In this document: one piece after another, positions 6,152 to 12,264 of the stretch | How positions within the stretch are numbered: the stretch's first letter is position 1 | How the letters are laid out: the number at the start of each line of letters is the position of its first letter | NCBI GenBank assembly: GCA_025210575.1 | Contig: JAOARK010000196.1 | Coordinates: 1-12,264, forward strand | Reading direction: 5' to 3' | From: Schleiferiaceae bacterium | Lineage (GTDB): Bacteria; Bacteroidota; Bacteroidia; Flavobacteriales; Schleiferiaceae | Length of the DNA: 12,264 nt | Made by a program: the position numbers and the translations under genes | The notes under the pieces: generated by a model | The model's database searches: none | Told to the model about the DNA's origin: nothing | What the model saw: only the letters and a program-made list of their open reading frames with translations

Positions 6152-7666
6152 ATGAAAAAACTAACAATGTCTTTATTGTTGGCAGTGGCCACAATGGGAT
6201 TAATGAATGCTCAAGTACCCGGAAATGTTCCAACAAACGATTTAGAAGGATGGTGGAGTTTTGATGGAAATGGAAACGACTTAAGTGGGAACGGGAATGA
6301 CTTTACAAACAATGGAGCCACTCTTACTACCGACAGAAACGGAAACTCAAATGCGGCATACGATTACAATGGAACCAACCAGTATATGGTGGTAAACTCA
6401 CCTTCCTTTTCTTTTGCGCAAACCGATTCTTTTACTGTTTCATTTTGGATGGAAAAAACAGTATCTGAATATGGCATTGCGGTGATGCAATCTTCAAATA
6501 CGAGTGGAAACTTCATATGGATTTTTCAAACGAATTTAACGGGTAACCTAAGTTTCGGGGCAGGCAAGCAACAATCAGGTTGGAGCTGGGCTCATCATAA
6601 CCCCTATGCATTGAACACCTGGGAACACTATTTAGCAACCTATGCCAATGGAACTATGAAGCTGTACAAAGACGGCAGTCTTATAACAACTTCAAATTTC
6701 ACATATACGGGTTCAAATCAAGCAGCACTTCCCTTGCGCATTGGTCGCAGTCATGCCGGTAACTATTTTGATGGTAAAATCGATGATCTGGGAATTTGGA
6801 GTCGTGTTTTAACACAATCTGAAATAAATGCTCTATACCTAGGATGTAATGCTCAGGTTACCACTCAACCTTCAGACTACTCGCTTATGGCTGGAGGCTC
6901 AGCAGAATTTGGTATTGAAGGCAATAAAGCTGGATTAACCTATCAATGGCAATCGGATAGTGCCGGAACATTTCAAGATCTAAGTGGCAGCAATTACCAA
7001 GGGGTGAATTCAGATACCCTGACAATTAATGTAGCAGGAATGGAATACAGCGGGGTGAACTTTAGATGTGTGGTTGCAGAAGGCACTGATTGCTTTGATA
7101 CAAGTATGACGGCTAAGCTTAATGTTTGTGGTACTTTGGCCACTCAGCCTCAAAGTCAAACTGTAGCGGTAAATGCAAACGTTGAGTTCTTTGTAACGAG
7201 CAATGATCCAAACGCCTCATATCAATGGCAAATTCAAAATGGATCGAGCTATGTAGACTTGATTAACAACAACTATTATTCAGGAACAAATTCAGACACA
7301 TTGCGATTATCTCCAGCCACTATGTTGTTTAATGGCAAAGTTTATCGCTGTGTGTTTAACTCAAGTACCTGTTCAGATACATCAAATTCGGCTACCCTCA
7401 CTGTTGCCGATAATATTGGTTTAAATGAATTCAACACCAACAACTTCAAAGTTTATCCAATTCCTGCGAAGAACTTCTTGAGTATAGAGTCTCATGAAAT
7501 GCATTTAAACGAAGACTTTAAGATTGTTTCCTCTACAGGTCAAATCTTTCTTTCAGGAAAAATAGATAAAGTTAAAATGCAAATTGATATTTCTAACGCT
7601 CCTGCTGGAACCTATTTCTTTATGCTCGAAAAAGGATCTTATCAAAAGCTTACAATAGTTAAATAA
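6152..7666 (+). CDS. Secreted LamG-Ig-Ig protein with T9SS type A sorting domain
   Basis: A 504-residue exported protein. A signal peptide ends near MNAQ (about residue 21). Residues 31-232 form a LamG/concanavalin A-like jelly roll: LEGWWSFDGNGNDLSGNGND at 31-50, DSFTVSFWM (92-100), NTWEHYLATYANGTMKLYKD (155-174) and the closing GKIDDLGIWSRVLTQSEI (208-225), all typical of Bacteroidota LamG domains that bind glycans. Two Ig-like repeats follow, at about 237-327 and 329-418, each with a YQWQ strand, an NSDTL motif and paired cysteines. The last 75 residues are a T9SS sorting domain (NFKVYPIPAKNFLSIES at 431-447, PAGTYFFMLEKGSYQKLTIVK at 484-504). The likely role is carbohydrate binding or surface adhesion after T9SS export; no catalytic domain is present. 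A strong terminator closes the unit. Confidence 0.93.
   Translation: MKKLTMSLLLAVATMGLMNAQVPGNVPTNDLEGWWSFDGNGNDLSGNGNDFTNNGATLTTDRNGNSNAAYDYNGTNQYMVVNSPSFSFAQTDSFTVSFWMEKTVSEYGIAVMQSSNTSGNFIWIFQTNLTGNLSFGAGKQQSGWSWAHHNPYALNTWEHYLATYANGTMKLYKDGSLITTSNFTYTGSNQAALPLRIGRSHAGNYFDGKIDDLGIWSRVLTQSEINALYLGCNAQVTTQPSDYSLMAGGSAEFGIEGNKAGLTYQWQSDSAGTFQDLSGSNYQGVNSDTLTINVAGMEYSGVNFRCVVAEGTDCFDTSMTAKLNVCGTLATQPQSQTVAVNANVEFFVTSNDPNASYQWQIQNGSSYVDLINNNYYSGTNSDTLRLSPATMLFNGKVYRCVFNSSTCSDTSNSATLTVADNIGLNEFNTNNFKVYPIPAKNFLSIESHEMHLNEDFKIVSSTGQIFLSGKIDKVKMQIDISNAPAGTYFFMLEKGSYQKLTIVK
6860..7405 (+). repeat. Tandem pair of Ig-like repeats within the LamG protein
   Basis: Two tandem units of about 90 codons with matching landmarks: a TQP start, SYQWQ/TYQWQ, an NYxSG/NYQG plus NSDTL block, the RCV strand and a final ATLTV/AKLNV. 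The level of similarity is that of a diverged protein repeat, not recent DNA duplication. Confidence 0.6.
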
Positions 7667-7690
7667 CTATCCCCCAACCATTATTTTTTC

Positions 7691-7726
7691 AAAGGCTCTG
7701 ATTGTTCAGAGCCTTTTTTATTTTTT
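7691..7726 (+). terminator. Intrinsic terminator after the LamG-Ig T9SS gene
   Basis: A perfect 10-bp stem, AAAGGCTCTG / CAGAGCCTTT, with a 6-base loop (ATTGTT). It is followed by TTTTTT overlapping the stem end, then A and a second run of six Ts. It lies 25 bases after the stop codon. The T-run is downstream of the stem only on the plus strand, so it acts for the upstream gene. Confidence 0.88.
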
Positions 7727-7787
7727 GAAGTGAGGCCTCTAACCGTTTAAACATCATCCTTATGCACTTCTCCGTATAAAAATACAT

Positions 7788-7844
7788 ATCACTTGTTTTT
7801 TGCAAGTTATTTTCTACATTTGTTACTTTCAATTTGCAAGTAAT
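7788..7844 (+). promoter_or_regulatory. Candidate operator repeats around the SnoaL-like promoter
   Basis: Two near-identical 12-mers, TTTGCAAGTTAT (7799-7810) and TTTGCAAGTAAT (7833-7844), lie 34 bases apart and differ at one base. The first also pairs with ATCACTTG (7788-7795) as an imperfect inverted repeat (7 of 8). One site covers the -33 element and spacer, the other sits just after the predicted start site. This arrangement fits a repressor that can block polymerase. The regulator is not in the window. Confidence 0.45.
7793..7822 (+). promoter_or_regulatory. Bacteroidota-type promoter for the SnoaL-like gene
   Basis: The -33 element TTG (7793-7795) and the -7 element TACATTTG (7815-7822) are separated by exactly 19 bases, matching the Bacteroidota consensus TTG-N19-TAnnTTTG in every fixed position. 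Transcription should start at about 7827-7830. This gives a leader of about 32 bases before the ATG at 7861 and argues against the nearby TTG at 7834. Confidence 0.78.
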
Positions 7845-7860
7845 AATTAACCGGATAAGA

Positions 7861-8340
7861 ATGAACACGCTCAAGATTAACTACAATCAATTAAAAAAGG
7901 AAAGCTGGACAGATCAGGAAAACAAAAATGTAAAAGCGATAGTCAACTTTGTTCAGCTATTGATGAATGATCATAATTTTGAAGAAGTCTCGAAGACCTT
8001 TGATAACAAATTTTATAAGCAGCACAACCGCTCAATACCTGATGGTTTTGAATCTCTGATAGAGTATGTCAAGAGTTTTGTAAAGCGATTTCCAGATTAC
8101 ACTTATGACGTAAAACATATCCATGCAGATGGAGATTTTGTCATCTTCCACTCTCATATTACAACAAATAAGAAAGATCGTGGAAATGAAAACAAAGGTA
8201 TTAACGTAAGTGATACCTGGAGAATTGAAAACGATAAGATTGTAGAACATTGGGATTCACTACAGCCTATTAATGGATTTATGCGTTTTTTCTTCTGGTT
8301 GACTGGAGGGAAAGTGGCCAACAAAAATGGAGTGTTCTAG
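7861..8340 (+). CDS. SnoaL-like / nuclear transport factor 2 family protein
   Basis: A 159-residue protein of the SnoaL-like group related to predicted aldol-condensing enzymes (COG4922 type). Landmarks are NFVQLLMNDHNFEEVSKTF (29-47), FYKQHNRSIPDGFESLIEYV (51-70) with the pocket-lining QHN, ADGDFVIFHSH (89-99), TWRIENDKIVEHWDSLQPI (119-137) and the C-terminal NKNGVF (154-159). These are the family positions for the cone-shaped ligand pocket. The natural substrate is not known, and many members are annotated only as stress-linked or small-molecule binding. The ATG at 7861 is chosen because it fits the upstream promoter and normal family length; TTG 7834 would add nine residues and leave almost no leader. 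No signal peptide is present. The gene is probably its own transcription unit with its own promoter and a weak downstream hairpin. Confidence 0.85.
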   Translation: MNTLKINYNQLKKESWTDQENKNVKAIVNFVQLLMNDHNFEEVSKTFDNKFYKQHNRSIPDGFESLIEYVKSFVKRFPDYTYDVKHIHADGDFVIFHSHITTNKKDRGNENKGINVSDTWRIENDKIVEHWDSLQPINGFMRFFFWLTGGKVANKNGVF

Positions 8341-8365
8341 AAAAATTGACTTTGCTTCAATTTTT
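8341..8365 (+). terminator. Weak AT-rich hairpin after the SnoaL-like gene
   Basis: AAAAATTGA (8341-8349) and TCAATTTTT (8357-8365) are perfectly complementary across a 7-base loop, starting directly after the TAG. The stem is A/T only except for one G-C pair, and its own T-run serves as the U-tract. It may be a weak terminator, possibly working in both directions. Confidence 0.4.
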
Positions 8366-8429
8366 AAATACCCATCAATGCACACCGTTTTTTATCTTTC
8401 ATGGATTGATTTGAATTGAAAAACATTCT

Positions 8430-9416
8430 ATGTATACAAAACGGAAGTACAGTTTTTGGATGACCTTCAACTGGTCTAAAAACTCTTTTTTTTATGGCGG
8501 TTTTTACGGGTTGGGATTATGCATCCTAGTAGACCAAATTGACATGCATATTGCCATCCCTTGGGGTCCTATTGGTGTTATAGGAATTGCCGTAGCCTTC
8601 TACCTCGGTTTTAAGAACAACAGTGCCTACGATCGAACCTGGGAAGCGCGTAAAATATGGGGCAGCATTGTTAACAACAGTAGAACATTTGCGGCTGCGG
8701 TTATCGCGTTTGCGCAAGGTGAAAACGACAAGAACATTCAGAAAGAACTTATCTAGCGACACCTCGCTTGGTTAACGGCTCTACGCCATCAGCTTAGGCT
8801 GAGCAAAGAATGGGAACATATTGAAAATCGCCTAAATGGATTGTATACTCCAACCGTTTGTGAAGATTATAATAACAAGTTAGAAAGTGAATTGATTCTT
8901 TTCATATCGCAAGATGAAATCAATTCAATAGCCAAAAAATCCAATAAGGCCACACAGATTCTCAAAACTCAATCTAAAAGGTTGCAGGAGTTGAAAGACA
9001 AAGAATATTTCGACAATTTTAGGCATGTAGAACTCCACGAGTTGATCGGTACTTTTTATACCGACCAAGGAAAATCTGAACGCATTAAAAACTTCCCTTT
9101 CCCTAGACAATATGCTTCTGTAGCCATTTGGATGACCTTTATTTTTGTGGTGCTCATCCCTTTTGGCCTCATGGATATTTTGAAGGAACAAGAAGACTGG
9201 ATGTTCTGGTTAACGCCTTTCTTAACTGCACTTATTACCTGGGTATTCTTCCTTATGGAAAAAATTGGCGACTATTCTGAAAACCCTTTTGAAGGAACCT
9301 ATAACGATGTGCCTATCACATCTATATCAAGGACAATAGAAATAGACTTAAGAGAAATGATCGATGATACTAATATCCGAGAACCTCTTGAATCTGAAAA
9401 TGGATTTTTAATGTAA
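8430..9416 (+). pseudogene. Bestrophin family ion channel gene, interrupted by an in-frame TAG
   Basis: Read through one TAG, this is a 328-codon bestrophin (UPF0187/RFP-TM) gene of full family length; these proteins form pentameric anion or cation channels in the inner membrane. The first half (codons 1-108) has two membrane helices and the hallmark AYDRTWEARKIWGSIVNNSR (66-85). TAG at codon 109 is followed in the same frame by RHLAWLTALRHQLR, and the family normally has a Tyr before RHIAWL, so TAT/TAC-to-TAG is the simplest explanation. The second half has helices at about 230-249 and 259-276 and the C-terminal signature ENPFEGTYNDVPITSISRTI (about 284-303). If the TAG is real, a 108-residue fragment is made and the channel is lost. 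A TTG at 8841 could restart the second half but would omit the RHLAW helix. The ATG at 8430 is the natural start. Confidence 0.85.
8754..8756 (+). other. In-frame TAG in the bestrophin gene
   Basis: The codon lies between KELI and RHLAWLTALRHQLR. Frame and coding quality are continuous on both sides. TAG ends other genes here normally (6020-6022, 8338-8340, 11166-11168), so it is not a reassigned codon. Confidence 0.8.
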
Positions 9417-9521
9417 CACAATAACCTCCACAGCTTGATGAAACTTTTATCTAACATCTGACGCGACTCTTGAAGAATCAAACAATATATTCGCCTATTA
9501 CCAATTAGAAAGAGTCAAAAA

Positions 9522-11168
9522 GTGAAATCAAACCTTCGGCTGATTTTTTATAGTTTTTGGTTAGTACTCCAATTATTTCAGGCAGCTTTCACCGAATTAA
9601 GCCCTGACGAGGCTTATTATTGGATGTACTCACAACACCTCTCTTGGGGTTATTTTGATCACCCCCCTGCAATCGCTTTTTTGATTCACTTAGGTACTCA
9701 TGTTTTTTCTGGAGAACTGGGAGTTAGACTTCTCCCGGTTTTATTAGGTGTTTTCAATTTGTGGCTCTGGGAGAAAATTATAGGTCCAAAAAACATAGGA
9801 AGCTATTTTCTTTTGATCACCTCAGTAGCGATCATTCATTTGTACGGTATTCTCGCTACGCCAGATGCTGCTTTGCTAGTTTCGGTATCAGCGTACCTTT
9901 TTGTTTATCGAAAGTTCTTAGACAAACCTGACTTCCAAACTTCTTTGCTTCTAGGGTTGACTATGGCTGCGATGCTCTTGTCTAAATACCATGGTGTGTT
10001 GGTCATTTTCTTTACTCTTCTGTCTAATTTCAAATTATTAAAGAACAAGTGGTATTGGTTCGCAGGAGTTTTCGGAATTATCCTATTGATACCACATCTC
10101 ACTTGGCAAGTTCAAGCTGGTTTTCCTTCTTTGCAGTTTCACTTTTTTCAAAGGATTTCTAGGGCCGCTTATACCTTTGACCTCACTACAGAATACTTAC
10201 TCGTTCAAATATTCTTTTTAGGACCCCTTACAGGAATCCTATTCTTTATATCAGCTTACAAGCAAAAAGTAAACAGCTCTTTTGAACGAACATTAAAATT
10301 CCTTTTTTGGGGTACATATGTTTTCTTTTTTCTCATGACTTTTAAAGGGAAAACTGAAGCTCATTGGACCTTGATTGCCACTCTTCCAGCTCTGTATTTT
10401 GGAGTAAAGTACTTTCAAAATAATGCAGTTTTAGTAAAAAGGATTGCTATCATCTCCGTTCCATTGCTTATTGCCATGCGGCTTTTAATGGCCGTAGATT
10501 TTGGATTTCAAAAACTTAAAGATCCTTTCAAGATATTTTTCAATCAGGAGAGAATGACTATAATCGAGGATCAAGCAAGTGGACAACCTGTGGCCTTTAT
10601 GAATTCCTATCAAGATGCATCTCTTTATTCTTTCTATGCTTCTGGTAATGGTTTTCCTCTTAACAATATAAGAGGTAGAAAAAGCCAGTTTGATCTATGG
10701 AAAAGTGAAGACCTATTTCGGGGTGACAGTGTTCTAGTCATTCCTAATTACTTTCAAAACAACTTTGATACAATCCAGTTTTACAACGAGAACATTCCTA
10801 ATAAGTGGGTAGCGAACTTTCAATCATTTACACGCCTACGTGTTAAGTCAAGCACGGTTAAATTGGAGAATCAAACAAATGAAACCGCGAATATAGAACT
10901 TGTCATTTGCGATGCGCTCAATGAAGATATTCTACTTGAAGCGAATCCAGAGATGCCAGTTCAACTTGTTTTTTATGTTTTTAAGAACAAGGAAATTATC
11001 CATGAGCAAAGGCTTAAAACACTTTCTAACACAGACCTAAATCAAAAATTGAAAGTCACTATTCAAATGCCCGATACCCCTGGAAAATATGCAGGATACT
11101 TTGCAATTGGGTCTGGGTGGCTGCCACCTACATTAAATGGAGAAAACATAGAAATTATCATCCATTAG
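9522..11168 (+). CDS. ArnT-like / GT39 family membrane glycosyltransferase
   Basis: A 548-residue integral membrane protein of the PMT_2/GT39-GT83 group, which moves a sugar from a polyprenyl-phosphate donor to an acceptor on the periplasmic face. Residues 25-49 hold the first periplasmic loop with the catalytic acid motif ELSPDEAYYW (D29, E30) and YFDHPP (45-50). About ten hydrophobic helices follow to residue 335, including LLSKYHGVLVIFFTLLSNF (152-170) and the FFLMTFKGKTEAHWTLIATL segment (about 270-290), another common family motif. The C-terminal third is a soluble domain with beta-rich sequence (about 340-548). The start is GTG 9522, preceded by an A-rich stretch. The acceptor may be lipid A, a glycolipid or protein, and the sequence does not tell which. 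No promoter of consensus form is visible in the 105 bases upstream, and no terminator follows the preceding bestrophin gene. Confidence 0.88.
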   Translation: MKSNLRLIFYSFWLVLQLFQAAFTELSPDEAYYWMYSQHLSWGYFDHPPAIAFLIHLGTHVFSGELGVRLLPVLLGVFNLWLWEKIIGPKNIGSYFLLITSVAIIHLYGILATPDAALLVSVSAYLFVYRKFLDKPDFQTSLLLGLTMAAMLLSKYHGVLVIFFTLLSNFKLLKNKWYWFAGVFGIILLIPHLTWQVQAGFPSLQFHFFQRISRAAYTFDLTTEYLLVQIFFLGPLTGILFFISAYKQKVNSSFERTLKFLFWGTYVFFFLMTFKGKTEAHWTLIATLPALYFGVKYFQNNAVLVKRIAIISVPLLIAMRLLMAVDFGFQKLKDPFKIFFNQERMTIIEDQASGQPVAFMNSYQDASLYSFYASGNGFPLNNIRGRKSQFDLWKSEDLFRGDSVLVIPNYFQNNFDTIQFYNENIPNKWVANFQSFTRLRVKSSTVKLENQTNETANIELVICDALNEDILLEANPEMPVQLVFYVFKNKEIIHEQRLKTLSNTDLNQKLKVTIQMPDTPGKYAGYFAIGSGWLPPTLNGENIEIIIH

Positions 11169-11180
11169 TTTTTAAAATTA

Positions 11181-11210
11181 TCGGTGCTAGCCGAGTGAAT
11201 ATCCTAGCAC
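11181..11210 (+). repeat. Overlapping inverted repeats between the glycosyltransferase and phosphatase genes
   Basis: GTGCTAG (11184-11190) pairs with CTAGCAC (11204-11210) across 13 bases. TCGG (11181-11184) can also pair with CCGA (11191-11194), so the two stems share G11184 and cannot both form. A T-rich stretch (TTATTTTT, 11217-11224) follows after a short gap. It may be a weak terminator or a mere coincidence. Confidence 0.3.
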
Positions 11211-11242
11211 GCTACCTTATTTTTACAGCAAATCTTCAAAAC

Positions 11243-12037
11243 ATGAAACTAGAATCCATTACTGAGTCTGTCATAGAACTATGCTACGAAGTAGGGTCGT
11301 TCATTAAGTCTGAGCAAACAAAAATTAGTTCAAAGGACGTTGAAACGAAAGACCTAAACAGCTTTGTGAGCTATGTAGACAAGCAAGCTGAAGAAAAATT
11401 AGTGAATCAGCTTAAAAACATACTTCCTCAGGCGGGGTTCATTACAGAAGAAGACACTGAAGATGTAATAAAGGATGATTTTAATTGGATTATTGACCCG
11501 CTTGATGGAACTACAAACTACTTGCATGACCTCCCAGTCTTTGCCATTAGCATAGGTCTTCAAGACAAGAAAGGTATGCTCATCGGAGTGGTTTATGAAA
11601 TGGGTTTTGATGAAATGTTTTCAGCTATCCGCGATAGTGGAGCGAAAATGAATGGCAAACCAATTCTTGTAAAAAAAGCGACTGACTTAAAAGACACTCT
11701 GCTAGCTACAGGCTTCCCTTATCATGATTTTGTTCGAATGCCAAAATACATGAAGCTGCTTGAGGATTGTTTCCAGAATACGCGTGGTTTACGTAGGTTC
11801 GGCTCTGCGGCCACTGATCTGGCATATGTGGCTTGTGGTCGTTTTGATGGATTTTTTGAATACGGCTTAAACCCTTGGGATGTTGCAGCTGGGGCTTTAC
11901 TTGTACAAGAAGCAGGAGGAATGGTTCGTGATTTTCAATCTGGAAATGACTTTGTTTTTGGTCGCGAGATTTTAGCGGGATCTACATCAATATTCCCAAG
12001 TCTGGAGAAAATGGTTCAGAAAAACATGAACGAATGA
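11243..12037 (+). CDS. Inositol monophosphatase family protein
   Basis: A 264-residue Mg2+-dependent phosphatase of the IMPase/SuhB/CysQ superfamily. The metal site is complete: GFITEED (65-71, Glu69/Glu70), WIIDPLDGTTNYLHD (82-96, with D85 and D88) and NPWDVAAGALLVQEAGG (210-226, D213). The motif RRFGSAATDLAYVACGRFDGFFE (184-206) favours the inositol monophosphatase branch over CysQ, but substrate (inositol phosphate or PAP) cannot be fixed by sight. The start chosen is ATG 11243. The frame is open upstream to 11117, but those codons overlap the end of the glycosyltransferase gene in another frame, and family length and the usual N-terminus support 11243. The stop overlaps the next start as ATGA, so translational coupling with the hydrolase is likely. 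Confidence 0.93.
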   Translation: MKLESITESVIELCYEVGSFIKSEQTKISSKDVETKDLNSFVSYVDKQAEEKLVNQLKNILPQAGFITEEDTEDVIKDDFNWIIDPLDGTTNYLHDLPVFAISIGLQDKKGMLIGVVYEMGFDEMFSAIRDSGAKMNGKPILVKKATDLKDTLLATGFPYHDFVRMPKYMKLLEDCFQNTRGLRRFGSAATDLAYVACGRFDGFFEYGLNPWDVAAGALLVQEAGGMVRDFQSGNDFVFGREILAGSTSIFPSLEKMVQKNMNE

Positions 12038-12264
12038 CTCCAGTGTATTTCATTCCCGGTATGGGAACGACATCCGAGGTATTTAGTGAATTGGACCTCG
12101 ATAAAGAGTATCGGTTCTTAGAATTCCTCGAACCTAATAAAGGTGAAAACCTTTCGCAATATGCTACAAGAATGAATGAATCTATTCAACATAAAGAGGA
12201 GATCATTTTAGTAGGCATGAGCATGGGCGGTTTTATTGCCCAAGAAATAGCAGCGCTTAGACCC
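12034..12264 (+). CDS. Alpha/beta hydrolase, N-terminal part (runs off the window)
   Basis: The ATG at 12034 overlaps the TGA of the phosphatase gene (ATGA). The 77 visible codons are open to the window edge. The N-terminus reads MTPVYFIPGMGTTSEVFSEL, with the PGMGT oxyanion-hole strand (9-13). After a short insert comes IILVGMSMGGFIAQEIAALR (57-76), holding the GxSxG nucleophile elbow as GMSMGG with the catalytic Ser near residue 63. The Asp and His of the triad lie beyond the edge. The substrate is unknown. The fold and length to the elbow are those of small alpha/beta hydrolases. Confidence 0.82.
   Translation, partial: MTPVYFIPGMGTTSEVFSELDLDKEYRFLEFLEPNKGENLSQYATRMNESIQHKEEIILVGMSMGGFIAQEIAALRP

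Noticed and set aside
7834..7860. TTG start of the SnoaL-like protein
   Set aside because: The predicted transcription start is at about 7828, leaving almost no leader, and a good ATG follows at 7861.
98..8756. Recoding of TGA and TAG as sense codons
   Set aside because: Both triplets end other genes in the window cleanly: TGA at 1945-1947 and 12035-12037, TAG at 6020-6022, 8338-8340 and 11166-11168.
11117..11242. Upstream extension of the inositol monophosphatase to 11117
   Set aside because: It overlaps the end of the glycosyltransferase gene and adds 42 residues not found in the family. The ATG at 11243 gives the normal N-terminus.
1..12264. CRISPR array, tRNA, rRNA, integrase or insertion sequence
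   Set aside because: No repeat-spacer pattern, cloverleaf, ribosomal stretch or transposase motif was seen by reading the sequence.

Overview
The window is a chromosomal stretch of a low-GC member of the Bacteroidota, most likely Flavobacteriales. Three things point there. Two secreted proteins end in type IX secretion (T9SS) type A sorting domains with the YPNP/YPIP signature. The one clear promoter is the Bacteroidota form TTG-N19-TAnnTTTG. Ribosome-binding sites are A-rich and lack Shine-Dalgarno motifs. The genus cannot be read from the sequence. No tRNA, rRNA, CRISPR array, insertion sequence or integrase was seen.

Layout. (1) 2-1432: the C-terminal part of a large T9SS-exported protein whose frame is broken by an in-frame TGA at 98-100. 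(2) 1453-4036: a tightly packed same-strand set made of a GNAT acetyltransferase, a DUF2200 protein, an SdpI-family membrane protein, a four-helix membrane protein with a cytochrome-oxidase-like DTYYV motif, and a membrane-anchored protein with a CDC motif. Overlapping stop/start codons (TGATG, TAATG) link two pairs. (3) 4069-5205, minus strand: a signal-peptide protein with a probable C-terminal outer-membrane beta-barrel. (4) 5206-5389: a divergent intergenic region carrying a perfect 8-bp inverted repeat. (5) 5390-6022: a protein of unknown function starting at TTG. (6) 6152-7666: a secreted LamG-Ig-Ig-T9SS protein closed by a strong intrinsic terminator. (7) 7793-8340: a well-formed promoter with repeated putative operator sites, driving a SnoaL-like protein. 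(8) 8430-9416: a bestrophin-family channel gene interrupted by one in-frame TAG. (9) 9522-12264: a GT39/ArnT-like glycosyltransferase, an inositol monophosphatase family enzyme, and the start of an alpha/beta hydrolase that overlaps it by ATGA.

The content is mostly housekeeping and accessory envelope functions. The best leads are the two in-frame nonsense codons in otherwise intact frames (premature stops, sequencing errors or recent decay), the repeated operator-like elements at the SnoaL promoter, the inverted repeat between the divergent genes, and the small membrane-protein set at 1453-4036. I found no convincing evidence of a new defence or mobile system.
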